Of a stretch of 6,687 bases of DNA, positions 1 to 5,445 are shown piece after piece (position 1 is the first letter of the stretch; each line of letters begins with the position of its first letter). A program made the position numbers and the translations under genes. Source of the DNA: Bacteroidetes bacterium UBA2364 (lineage in GTDB: Bacteria; Bacteroidota; Rhodothermia; Rhodothermales; UBA2364); the NCBI GenBank assembly GCA_002344075.1, contig DDTM01000082.1, positions 1 to 6,687 of the forward strand, read 5' to 3'. Under the pieces are notes generated by a model that saw nothing but the letters and a program-made list of their open reading frames with translations, was not told where the DNA came from and made no database searches.

Positions 1-17
1 AACATTTTTTAAATGAG

Positions 18-130
18 CAGATTTGTTTTGTGTTTCGGCGTAAGGAAATAACAAGTGCAGACCTCAGCCCGTGAGCGCGCCAGTGGTGGAGGCCGATGCT
101 TGAACTTTTAACTTCAAAACAACAAATCTG
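18..130. repeat. 10-bp inverted repeat bracketing the leader of the secreted-protein gene
   Basis: CAGATTTGTT at 18-27 is the exact reverse complement of AACAAATCTG at 121-130, just before the ATG at 137. The arms are about 93 bases apart, and the space between includes a GC-rich patch (about 61-100) unlike the AT-rich flanks. If transcribed, the arms could close a long leader hairpin that ends next to the start codon. No reading frame in 1-136 looks like a gene, though a short open stretch at 3-71 could be the tail of an upstream gene. I see no clear promoter. The function is unknown and the pairing could be chance. Confidence 0.4.
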
Positions 131-136
131 ATAGTC

Positions 137-790
137 ATGAAAAAAACTCTTTTCTCTGCGCTGCTGCTTTTCATGGGCCTCTCGTTTGCCATTGCACAGC
201 CTCGTAACAACAACAAGAAACTACTTGCAGGACCAGAACTCGAAGCTCATGTAAAAACGGTATGCAGTTGCCAACTCAGCCGTGCACACAAAGCCGGTAA
301 AATGCCCCGACTCCTGAACCAAAAACTGAACAAACTCCAACAACGCAAACTTGTTACTCCAGCCGAAGCAGGGGTGATCCGTCAACTGGCAAAGGCAAAA
401 ACCTATAAAGAAGGTAAAGCGATCGCCGAGCGCCTTCAAAATATGGCAGCGACCAATTCAGTTGCCGCACAAATCGCTGCTGGTTCAATCAAATTAGCCA
501 ATCAGGCCGAGGAGGATCCGGTTGCGTATGCCAGCAAAGGTGCTTCCGATGCCTTTAACACCATTGCGGCGGGTATTGGAGCTGGTGCATTGGTAGGTGG
601 AATGGTCGGAGGGCCTCAAGGTGCTGCGGTTGGTGCTGCGGTTGGGGGTGTTCTGGGAGCTGCCGCTGCTGCCTACGATGAATGGAATGATGGCGATGAA
701 GGAACCGGAGGTGGAGAATGTGGAGAAGGGGATGGTGGTGACGGCGGAGATGGAGGAGATACGGGAGGTGGCGGAACCGGAAATAGTTAA
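137..790 (+). CDS. secreted glycine-zipper protein of unknown function
   Basis: A 217-residue protein that I do not recognise as a named family. Residues 1-20 form a clear Sec signal peptide: KK at 2-3, a hydrophobic core, and AIA before Q21 as the likely cleavage site. The mature N-terminal half (about 22-125) is basic and probably helical, with a CSC pair at 43-45. Residues 145-179 form a glycine zipper (repeated GxxxG and alanine, such as GAGALVGG and GAAVGAAVGG), the kind of segment that packs in or on membranes. The tail (185-217) is low-complexity Gly/Asp/Glu with C195 and GGD repeats. The protein is probably periplasmic or outer-membrane associated. The ATG at 137 is chosen because the signal peptide starts there; there is no obvious Shine-Dalgarno. 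It appears monocistronic, followed by the hairpin at 963. The call of secretion is firm; the function is not known. Confidence 0.8.
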   Translation: MKKTLFSALLLFMGLSFAIAQPRNNNKKLLAGPELEAHVKTVCSCQLSRAHKAGKMPRLLNQKLNKLQQRKLVTPAEAGVIRQLAKAKTYKEGKAIAERLQNMAATNSVAAQIAAGSIKLANQAEEDPVAYASKGASDAFNTIAAGIGAGALVGGMVGGPQGAAVGAAVGGVLGAAAAAYDEWNDGDEGTGGGECGEGDGGDGGDGGDTGGGGTGNS

Positions 791-914
791 GGAAAATGAT
801 CCTCTCTCTCCCGAAATCTCGTAATAGAAGATGTAGGGAATCACCAAAAACAGATTGTACCAACAGCATTTCGACTTCAAAATCTAATCTACTGCATCGG
901 CAAATCTGGCAGAC

Positions 915-937
915 AAAATCTTAATGGTGGGACATTA
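915..937 (+). repeat. 23-bp direct repeat, copy 1
   Basis: The 23 bases here are identical to 1132-1154. The block starts AAAATCTTAATGG and ends GGGACATTA. It contains the inverted repeat TAATG/CATTA around GTGGGA and the mini reading frame ATG GTG GGA CAT followed by TAA. A 23-base exact match within 220 bases is very unlikely by chance. Confidence 0.9.
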
Positions 938-962
938 AAAAGATAACAATCCGTTTTTGGAG

Positions 963-991
963 AAAAGGCCGCTCAATCCGAGGGGCCTTTT
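963..991 (+). terminator. intrinsic terminator-like hairpin ending unit 1
   Basis: AAAAGGCC (963-970) pairs perfectly with GGCCTTTT (984-991). An inner CTC/GAG pairing follows after one G-G mismatch, leaving the loop AATCC. The T-rich end (TTTTC, then CTTTCTG) is only moderate, with a further T-run at about 1003-1009. The A-tract on the other arm would also give a T-tract on the minus strand. It most likely ends transcripts from the secreted-protein gene or unit 1. Confidence 0.65.
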
Positions 992-1131
992 CACTTTCTG
1001 AATTTTTTTGAACCTGTATTGATCCTTTTTAGGATGCCATTTCGTGTATATCATTGACAAAGATGATAAAAGGCGGATTTTTACCGCACTTCTCTTAAAA
1101 ACAAATCTGCCTGTCAAGACATATCTACAGG

Positions 1132-1154
1132 AAAATCTTAATGGTGGGACATTA
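1132..1154 (+). repeat. 23-bp direct repeat, copy 2
   Basis: Identical to 915-937. The base that follows differs: G at 1155 instead of A at 938. This shortens the TTAATG/CATTAA stem by one pair and turns the mini-frame stop from TAA to TAG, keeping it a stop. An AGGA lies 8 bases upstream of the ATG here but is absent from copy 1. Confidence 0.9.
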
Positions 1155-1181
1155 GGACATATAAAATCCGTCTTTTCTGGG

Positions 1182-1213
1182 AAAGCCACTCGAAAGGGTG
1201 GCTTTTCTTTTTT
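1182..1213 (+). terminator. strong intrinsic terminator with GAAA tetraloop
   Basis: AAAGCCACTC (1182-1191) pairs with GGGTGGCTTT (1196-1205) as a 10-bp stem with one T-G wobble, closed by a GAAA tetraloop (1192-1195). The T-tract TTTTCTTTTTT runs to 1213. This is a textbook plus-strand intrinsic terminator although no protein gene lies just upstream. It abuts the stop of the convergent dinB-like gene (TAA at 1214-1212) and may also serve that gene, but its minus-strand T-tract is short. Confidence 0.85.
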
Positions 1214-1676
1214 AGTGATTGGCCAACGAACGCAGAAAAACGATGTAGTCTATTGCTGGCGGGGTGTTTCCGGTGGCCCGAATTTGCGCAGAAATTTGAG
1301 CGCGATGATGTGTTCCATGATTCAAAACATGGGTAATGATTTCGGCTCGTGTATTGAGGAAAGATTCTCCCGAGGTGGTTTGATACGAGATGCTTTCATT
1401 TAGCGCTTCCTCCCCCCAAAAGGATAAACAGGCTTCCCAGTCGTTATGTGAGATTTTCATCCAGGTGTGGAGTGTTTTGAGGGGCAAGATGGGCCAAACT
1501 GCAACCGATGGGCCTTCTTGGCGCAAGCGGTTCAGCCAGATTTGTTGTGCAGCCAAAATATGTGCGAATAAATTATTGGCGGCCAGATTGGGTGTTGGCA
1601 GGGTGGAAATAGATCGAAGGACCAGGGTGTTGGCCCAATGATTATACCGAAGTAGGTTGATGAATTGTGTCTTCAT
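1212..1676 (-). CDS. DinB-like (DinB/YfiT superfamily) putative metal-dependent protein
   Basis: A 154-residue protein matching the DinB-like four-helix-bundle family in size and motifs. It begins with the YNHWAN helix (11-16). H39 lies in AHILAAQQIWLNRL, the helix usual for the first metal ligand. HVLNHGTHHRAQ (117-128) supplies the HxxxH pair H120/H124. Family members bind Ni, Zn or Fe; some are thiol transferases, but most have no known substrate, so no reaction is assigned. An in-frame ATG 45 bases upstream (1721) exists, but those codons lie inside the terminator hairpin at 1686-1719, so the ATG at 1676 is preferred. It sits 73 bases downstream of the peptidase gene on the same strand but is separated by that terminator, so it probably has its own promoter or relies on read-through. 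Confidence 0.88.
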   Translation of the reverse strand: MKTQFINLLRYNHWANTLVLRSISTLPTPNLAANNLFAHILAAQQIWLNRLRQEGPSVAVWPILPLKTLHTWMKISHNDWEACLSFWGEEALNESISYQTTSGESFLNTRAEIITHVLNHGTHHRAQISAQIRATGNTPPAIDYIVFLRSLANH

Positions 1677-1685
1677 ATTCGGGTC

Positions 1686-1719
1686 AAAAAAGTCCGGCAG
1701 GCGAAAGTGCTTGCCGGAC
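1686..1719 (-). terminator. intrinsic terminator of the YugP-family peptidase gene
   Basis: Read on the minus strand, GTCCGGCA (1719-1712) and TGCCGGAC (1699-1692) make a perfect 8-bp stem around a 12-base loop. Six T residues follow directly (1691-1686). It lies 31 bases after the peptidase stop. It ends that transcript and shows that the upstream candidate start for the dinB-like gene is not real. Confidence 0.9.
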
Positions 1720-1749
1720 ACAACGTTAATAAGGTTTGTTTGCTCTTGA

Positions 1750-2424
1750 TTAGTCTCGGCGGCCCGTTAGCAAGAGTACATAGTATAACAATTGAGCAAC
1801 CGAAGCCACAGCAGCGGCAACATATGTTAATGCGGCGGCATCTAACACCTTATCCACGCCTTCGCCTTCTTGTGTGGTCACTATATTCATTTTAGCAAGC
1901 ATTGCTTTGGCACGGTTCGAGGCATCGAACTCCACAGGCAGTGTCACCAGAGAAAATACCGAGGCGGCTGCAAATAGGACAATGCCCAGCCATGCAAGTC
2001 CGGTGATATTGATGGCCAACCCAGCCATGATGGCTATTGGACCGAGCATGCTTCCAAACTGGACAGCGGGGACCATCGCCGAGCGCCAAACAAGCGGCGT
2101 ATATTGTTCTTTATCTTGCAAAGCGTGGCCTGCTTCGTGTGCGGCGACTCCGGCCGCCGAAACGGAACGTTCATTATAGGTTGCTTCGCTTAGGCGTAGC
2201 ACTTTCCCACGCGGATCGTAATGGTCAGACAGGAAGCCGTTGGTAGGTTCAACCTTAACATTATACAGGCCAGCCGCATCCAGTACTGCCCGTGCCACCT
2301 CGGCTCCGGTCATACCACCACGTGTTGGAACTTTGGCAAATTTGTTAAAGGTGGACTTCACCTTAAATTGTGCCCACAAAGCAAGTAGCATGGGCGCACC
2401 AAAAAAGAGAGCGTAGAGTAACAT
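1750..2424 (-). CDS. YugP-family membrane zinc metallopeptidase
   Basis: A 224-residue membrane protein of the YugP / Zn_peptidase_2 family (PF04298), about the usual length. A hydrophobic N-terminal segment (about 1-20) is followed by the family's conserved core: LSDHYDP near 65-71, LRLSEATYNERSVSAAGVAA, then the zinc motif HEAGH (96-100; H96 and H100 bind zinc, E97 is catalytic) and ALQD. Further membrane segments lie at about 117-136, 137-162 and 200-219. E165 in PVEFDASNRA is the likely third ligand. The active site would face the membrane surface; the substrates of the family are not well defined. The ATG at 2424 places the first membrane helix at the very N-terminus, as expected. It is divergent from the RuvC-like gene, with 123 bases between them, and is followed by its own terminator. 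Confidence 0.93.
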   Translation of the reverse strand: MLLYALFFGAPMLLALWAQFKVKSTFNKFAKVPTRGGMTGAEVARAVLDAAGLYNVKVEPTNGFLSDHYDPRGKVLRLSEATYNERSVSAAGVAAHEAGHALQDKEQYTPLVWRSAMVPAVQFGSMLGPIAIMAGLAINITGLAWLGIVLFAAASVFSLVTLPVEFDASNRAKAMLAKMNIVTTQEGEGVDKVLDAAALTYVAAAVASVAQLLYYVLLLTGRRD

Positions 2425-2478
2425 TTTTTATGGGTTTGTGGTTTTGTACAGTTTTGGATTTTGCAGGGAATATAACGC

Positions 2479-2497
2479 GGGTTATGGGTTAGGGTTG
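2479..2497. repeat. short GGGTTA tandem motif between divergent genes
   Basis: Three near-copies of GGGTTA occur (2479-2484, 2486-2491, and GGGTTG 2492-2497). They overlap a small inverted repeat, ATAAC-GCGG-GTTAT, at about 2472-2485. All lie in the 123-base space between the divergent peptidase and nuclease-like genes, where the promoters of both should be. It could be a regulator site, but the repeats are short. Confidence 0.3.
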
Positions 2498-2547
2498 CAA
2501 AATACGGTGTTTTGGAACAAAATGTTTTCGTTTTTAATTTGGGATTA

Positions 2548-3042
2548 ATGCGTGTACCTAAAGGAATAGCTGAAAGAAAGGTAAACCTGTCAGGTTGTGT
2601 ATTGGCTGTGGATGTGGGAATTCGGACGGGATTTGCTGTGTATGATGAAACAGGCACATTGGTTCAGTATGGATCGCACAATTACGGTTCGGTATCGAGG
2701 CTAAAACAAGCAGCCTGGGGACATTTGTCTGAGATTCGGAACCTTCATTTTCTCGTATTGGAGGGTGGAGGTGCCTTGGCGGAAGTTTGGCAGCACACGG
2801 CACAAAAGCGTGGCATTCGGGTGATACAACTCTATGCGGAAACATGGCGTAAAGACCTCTTGTACCAGCGGGAGCAACGAACTGGAAAAATAGCAAAATC
2901 TTTTGCCGAAGAAGCGGCGCGGAAGGTCATTCGTGAAAGTAATTTACCCGCACCAAAATCACTACGTCATGATGCAGCAGAGGCGATTTTGGCAGGTAGA
3001 TGGGCAATCTTCTTCAGTGACCTTCAAAAACAAGAGGAATAA
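2548..3042 (+). CDS. RuvC/RNase H-fold nuclease-like protein
   Basis: A 164-residue protein with the outline of a RuvC-like (RNase H fold) nuclease. The first strand carries LAVDVGIRTGFAVYD (D22); the next key strand ends in LVLEGGG (E72); the C-terminal helix carries RHDAAEAILAGRWA (D142, E145). This D-E-D/E set matches the metal-binding acids of Holliday-junction resolvase relatives, and the length is close to RuvC. It lacks enough similarity for me to call it RuvC itself; it may be a phage-type or accessory resolvase-like protein. The ATG at 2548 has GGGA just upstream. A TTG at 2512 is in frame but adds only a non-conserved stretch. It is divergent from the peptidase and about 210 bases before the lactonase gene. 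Confidence 0.75.
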   Translation: MRVPKGIAERKVNLSGCVLAVDVGIRTGFAVYDETGTLVQYGSHNYGSVSRLKQAAWGHLSEIRNLHFLVLEGGGALAEVWQHTAQKRGIRVIQLYAETWRKDLLYQREQRTGKIAKSFAEEAARKVIRESNLPAPKSLRHDAAEAILAGRWAIFFSDLQKQEE

Positions 3043-3189
3043 CTCAAGGAGTCTGAAAAAAGGTTGCTGCAAGTGGTTACTTTGGCCCGAATCGGTGTTG
3101 TGTACTCTCCCGAAACTGTCAGGATTTTTAAATTTTCTTGGCCCAAACACGCTTGCGAGAAAGTTGTTTTCCTTTCAGATGCTTAATTT

Positions 3190-3202
3190 GCCTTTTAAAG
3201 GC
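3190..3202. promoter_or_regulatory. palindrome upstream of the lactonase gene
   Basis: GCCTTT-T-AAAGGC is a perfect 6-bp inverted repeat around one base, 51 bases before the ATG at 3254. Its position suits an operator for a dimeric regulator, but no regulator gene is nearby and a 6-bp arm can occur by chance. The rest of 3043-3253 shows no gene of its own. Confidence 0.3.
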
Positions 3203-3253
3203 CCTACAATCACTCAAACTGGGCAATACTTTTTTTGCGAGGTCATAAACAGC

Positions 3254-4408
3254 ATGATGAACCGAAGAACTTTTTTACACATAGCAGGTTTAGGAACGGC
3301 TTCCTTGTATTCGGCGGAAGTGAAAGCACGTGGCAAAAACGAAATCCCATTTTTTTTAGGGACTTATACAGGCGTGAACCATGCCCCTCTTGGAAAGAGT
3401 GAAGGTATTTACCGAGCGGTTGTGCATACGAAAACAGGCGAAATGCGGTTGGTGGGCCTGATGGCAAAAGTAGATGACCCGTCTTTTTTGGCTTGTTCGC
3501 CAAATGGCCGCTACCTCTTTGCTGTTCACGAACGTGACTCGGGCGAGGTTTCAGCCTATGAGATACAACCAGATGGCGGTCTGCTATTGCTAAATCGCCG
3601 CCCCACAATGGGGCCACATCCTTGTTTTGTCTCCACCGATCCCGCCGGAAAAGTGGTTTTGGTGGCCAATTATTCGGGTGGAAATGTGGTTTCTTATAAA
3701 ATAGAGGAGAATGGACATTTGTCTGAACCGGTTTCTGTGTATGCCCACACAGGTAGAGGAGCAGACCCAGATCGCCAAGCCATGCCTCATGCACATGCGT
3801 TCAGGGCAGCTCCCGGCGGGAAATTTGCCTATGCTGCCGATTTAGGAACTGATAAGGTTTATGGATATCATATCCTTCCCGAAACAGGCGTCTTACAGCC
3901 CATCGAAAATCATTTTATTCATACTGGGGCAGGTTCGGGACCACGGCACATGGCCTTTTCTCAGAATGGTAGGTGGTTGTTCTTAGTGAACGAGTTAGAT
4001 AATGCCATCCTGAGTATCCGGCTAAATGTCCAAAATGGCAAAATGACGATCAAAAGTAAGAGGTCTTCGTTACCAGCGAATTTTGTTGGGACAAGCTATG
4101 TGGCAGATGTTCATTTGTCGCCCGATGGTCGGTTTATTTATGTGAGTAATCGGGGACACAACAGCATTTTTGTAGGGAAAATAAACCTAACGAATGGCGC
4201 CATTTTACCCGTCCAGCAGATTTCTTGTGGGGGAGATTGGCCCCGTAATTTTGGAATAGACCCTTCTGGTAAGCTGTTATTGGTGGCGAATGAACGTTCT
4301 GGCAAGGTGGTGTCTTTTCAAAGAAATAGCCGAAATGGACACTTAACCCCAACCGGTCATGAATTGTCTTTGCCTAAACCCGTATGTATCTCGTTCCCAA
4401 AGACATGA
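3254..4408 (+). CDS. lactonase-family seven-bladed beta-propeller (6-phosphogluconolactonase-like) with Tat signal
   Basis: A 384-residue protein of the lactonase family (PF10282, YbhE-type). Residues 3-20 look like a Tat signal (NRRTFL, then a weakly hydrophobic stretch), suggesting export after folding. The propeller then runs to the end: FFLGTYTG (34-40), DDPSFLACSPNGRYLFAVHE, GPHPCFVSTDPAGK, MPHAHAF (178-183), GPRHMAF, ADVHLSPDGRFIYVSNR, and GDWPRNFGIDPSGKLLLVANE. These are hallmark blade motifs. E. coli Pgl is cytoplasmic and hydrolyses 6-phosphogluconolactone; exported relatives may act on other lactones, so the substrate here is open. The frame is open upstream to 2903, overlapping the nuclease-like gene, but residues before 3254 show no family similarity and the RR motif fixes the start at 3254 (or the next ATG, 3257). 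Confidence 0.92.
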   Translation: MMNRRTFLHIAGLGTASLYSAEVKARGKNEIPFFLGTYTGVNHAPLGKSEGIYRAVVHTKTGEMRLVGLMAKVDDPSFLACSPNGRYLFAVHERDSGEVSAYEIQPDGGLLLLNRRPTMGPHPCFVSTDPAGKVVLVANYSGGNVVSYKIEENGHLSEPVSVYAHTGRGADPDRQAMPHAHAFRAAPGGKFAYAADLGTDKVYGYHILPETGVLQPIENHFIHTGAGSGPRHMAFSQNGRWLFLVNELDNAILSIRLNVQNGKMTIKSKRSSLPANFVGTSYVADVHLSPDGRFIYVSNRGHNSIFVGKINLTNGAILPVQQISCGGDWPRNFGIDPSGKLLLVANERSGKVVSFQRNSRNGHLTPTGHELSLPKPVCISFPKT

Positions 4409-4424
4409 AAGTAAAAAAGTCATG

Positions 4425-4442
4425 GTGACACACATATGTCAC
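4425..4442. promoter_or_regulatory. inverted repeat GTGACA-N6-TGTCAC upstream of the exonuclease gene
   Basis: A perfect 6-bp inverted repeat around CACATA, 46 bases before the exonuclease ATG. It has the form of a dimeric-regulator operator (a Crp/Fnr-type layout is one option). No T-tract follows, so it does not look like a terminator for the lactonase gene 17 bases upstream. Confidence 0.45.
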
Positions 4443-4454
4443 AGGGAAGTTGTA

Positions 4455-4470
4455 GTTTGTATTTACAAAC
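4455..4470. promoter_or_regulatory. palindrome GTTTGTA-TT-TACAAAC before the exonuclease gene
   Basis: A perfect 7-bp inverted repeat around two bases, 12 bases downstream of the GTGACA/TGTCAC repeat and 18 bases before the ATG at 4489. In this place it could be a repressor site or fold in the 5' UTR and affect translation start. The two repeats lie next to each other in an 80-base intergenic space. Confidence 0.45.
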
Positions 4471-4488
4471 CACATAACGGAAAAAAAT

Positions 4489-5445
4489 ATGATAAAGTTT
4501 ATTGCTGACAAACTCTGGGCCTTTGATGCCGAGTGGATCCCGGATCCGGTGGCCGGGCGTATTTTGTATAAATTGCCTGCCGAAATGCCAGACGGTGAAG
4601 TAATGCAACACATGTGGCGGCAGGCAGCCAAGTCCCGAAGCCTTATTCCGACGGAGGCAGATATTGCCCTTGATTCTCACAACTTTTTAGATTATGGTGT
4701 GGAACGGCCTTATCTAAAAACCAATATTTGCCGTTTGGTCTCTGTTTCCATTGTAATCCGTCGGAAGGTAGGCGATGGAAAGGCAAAACTCTACCTTAGA
4801 TCCATTCCGGATAATTGGAGTGATTTGGCGGCGGCGAAAGAACGGAACATAATCGGCAAATTCTTGGGCGGTTTAGAGAATGGAATGGAAAATTATGATG
4901 AGAGGGATACATTTAATTCAAAAGGCTTCAGAAAAGGCGTTCAATTGATCGGGTATAACTCGATGGGGGCTGATCTGAGTATTTTTATACAACGTGCCCT
5001 TATACATGGTCTTCCGTTTAAGAAGTTTAACACACGACCTATGTGGGCAAAGGATGGCGTGGATTATTTTGATGATAAAAGCGCTTATAACATAGATATG
5101 CAAAAATTGGTGGGTGGTTTTGGTCGCTCAAATCCATCATTAAACGAACTGGCGGCACTTTCCGGCATCCCTGGCAAAATGGGTACAGACGGGAACGACG
5201 TTGCTTTGCTATGGTTAGATGGAAAGTTGGACGAAATTGTGAAATACAATGAATACGATGCCCTTACTACCTATTTGGTGTTCTTGCGTATGGCACATTT
5301 TGCGGGTATTTTTACCCCTCAAGAATATGAAGATGAACAACAATTGGTGATTGATCTTATTGCAGACTTATCGAAACAAGAACGATATACCCACCTGATT
5401 GCCTACCAAGAAGAATGGAGCCGACTGAAAGCCTTACTCCAGTAG
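4489..5445 (+). CDS. PolB-like 3'-5' exonuclease (DnaQ fold)
   Basis: A 318-residue protein resembling the predicted 3'-5' exonucleases related to the PolB proofreading domain (PF10108 / COG3298). Exo I is AFDAEW (11-16; D13, E15). Exo II is LIGYNSMGADLSIF (153-166; N157, D162), where the usual FDLP is ADLS. Exo III is YNEYDALTTYLVFLR (253-267; Y253, D257, a YxxxD site). The family motif SLNELAALSGIPGKMGTDG (217-235) is intact. All four expected metal-binding acids are present, so it should be active on single-stranded DNA ends, likely in repair. Residues about 20-80 form a larger N-terminal insertion than in short relatives. The ATG at 4489 puts Exo I near the start; Shine-Dalgarno is weak. 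Its last 31 bases overlap the DUF488 gene, implying coupled expression. Confidence 0.92.
   Translation: MIKFIADKLWAFDAEWIPDPVAGRILYKLPAEMPDGEVMQHMWRQAAKSRSLIPTEADIALDSHNFLDYGVERPYLKTNICRLVSVSIVIRRKVGDGKAKLYLRSIPDNWSDLAAAKERNIIGKFLGGLENGMENYDERDTFNSKGFRKGVQLIGYNSMGADLSIFIQRALIHGLPFKKFNTRPMWAKDGVDYFDDKSAYNIDMQKLVGGFGRSNPSLNELAALSGIPGKMGTDGNDVALLWLDGKLDEIVKYNEYDALTTYLVFLRMAHFAGIFTPQEYEDEQQLVIDLIADLSKQERYTHLIAYQEEWSRLKALLQ

Larger units (their letters stand above)
901..991 (+). ncRNA. candidate small RNA or structured 3' UTR, unit 1 of 2
   Basis: This unit has four parts in order: a box CAAATCTGGCAGACA (901-915), a 23-base block (915-937) found identically at 1132-1154, ATCCGT (949-954), and a hairpin (963-991). 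Unit 2 repeats the same order, with the same 11-base gap between the 23-base block and ATCCGT. Inside the block, TTAATG-GTGGGA-CATTAA can form a 6-bp hairpin with loop GTGGGA. The terminal hairpin differs in sequence from that of unit 2 but keeps its pairing, as expected for a structured RNA. Unit 1 could be an independent RNA or the 3' UTR of the upstream secreted-protein gene. No promoter is evident. Confidence 0.4.
791..1211. other. gene-free region with a duplicated structured unit
   Basis: No credible protein gene lies here. The region separates the secreted-protein gene (plus strand) from the convergent dinB-like gene (minus strand). It holds two related units, about 901-991 and 1112-1213, each ending in a strong hairpin. 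Between them (992-1111) I see a T-run at about 1003-1009 and a small GCGG/CCGC hairpin at 1073-1087. A long plus-strand reading frame from a GTG at 1044 runs antisense through dinB and is not credible. Confidence 0.75.
1112..1213 (+). ncRNA. candidate small RNA, unit 2 of 2
   Basis: This is a diverged copy of the unit at 901-991. It has a box CAAATCTGCCTGTCA (1112-1126), an insertion that can form a CCTGT/ACAGG stem, the same 23-base block (1132-1154), the 11-base gap, ATCCGT (1166-1171), and a strong terminator (1182-1213). It sits between two plus-strand hairpins with no plausible gene inside, so a separate short transcript is the simplest reading. The start is unknown; it could lie anywhere from about 1000 to 1110. 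A leader or attenuator is less likely because no plus-strand gene follows. Confidence 0.45.

Noticed and set aside
61..100. tRNA or other structured RNA in the GC-rich patch before the first gene
   Set aside because: No cloverleaf or T-loop signature; only short CCTC/GAGG pairings.
494..880. Minus-strand reading frames opposite the secreted-protein gene
   Set aside because: They are shadows of the repetitive Gly/Ala coding strand (His/Arg/Ser-rich products) with no recognisable features.
1054..1083. Sigma70-like promoter TTGACA at 1054-1059 for RNA unit 2
   Set aside because: No matching -10 box at the right spacing, and the likely phylum uses a different promoter consensus.
901..1154. CRISPR array
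   Set aside because: Only two copies of a 23-base repeat, 194 bases apart, and no cas genes.
1044..1403. 119-codon plus-strand reading frame from a GTG
   Set aside because: It runs through the duplicated RNA unit and its terminator and then antisense to the dinB-like gene; no family features.
2903..3253. In-frame N-terminal extension of the lactonase protein from a TTG
   Set aside because: It overlaps the nuclease-like gene and shows no family motifs; the Tat signal at 3254 marks the true start.
3243..3794. Long minus-strand frame opposite the lactonase gene
   Set aside because: Composition is typical of an antisense shadow; the plus strand encodes a clear beta-propeller.
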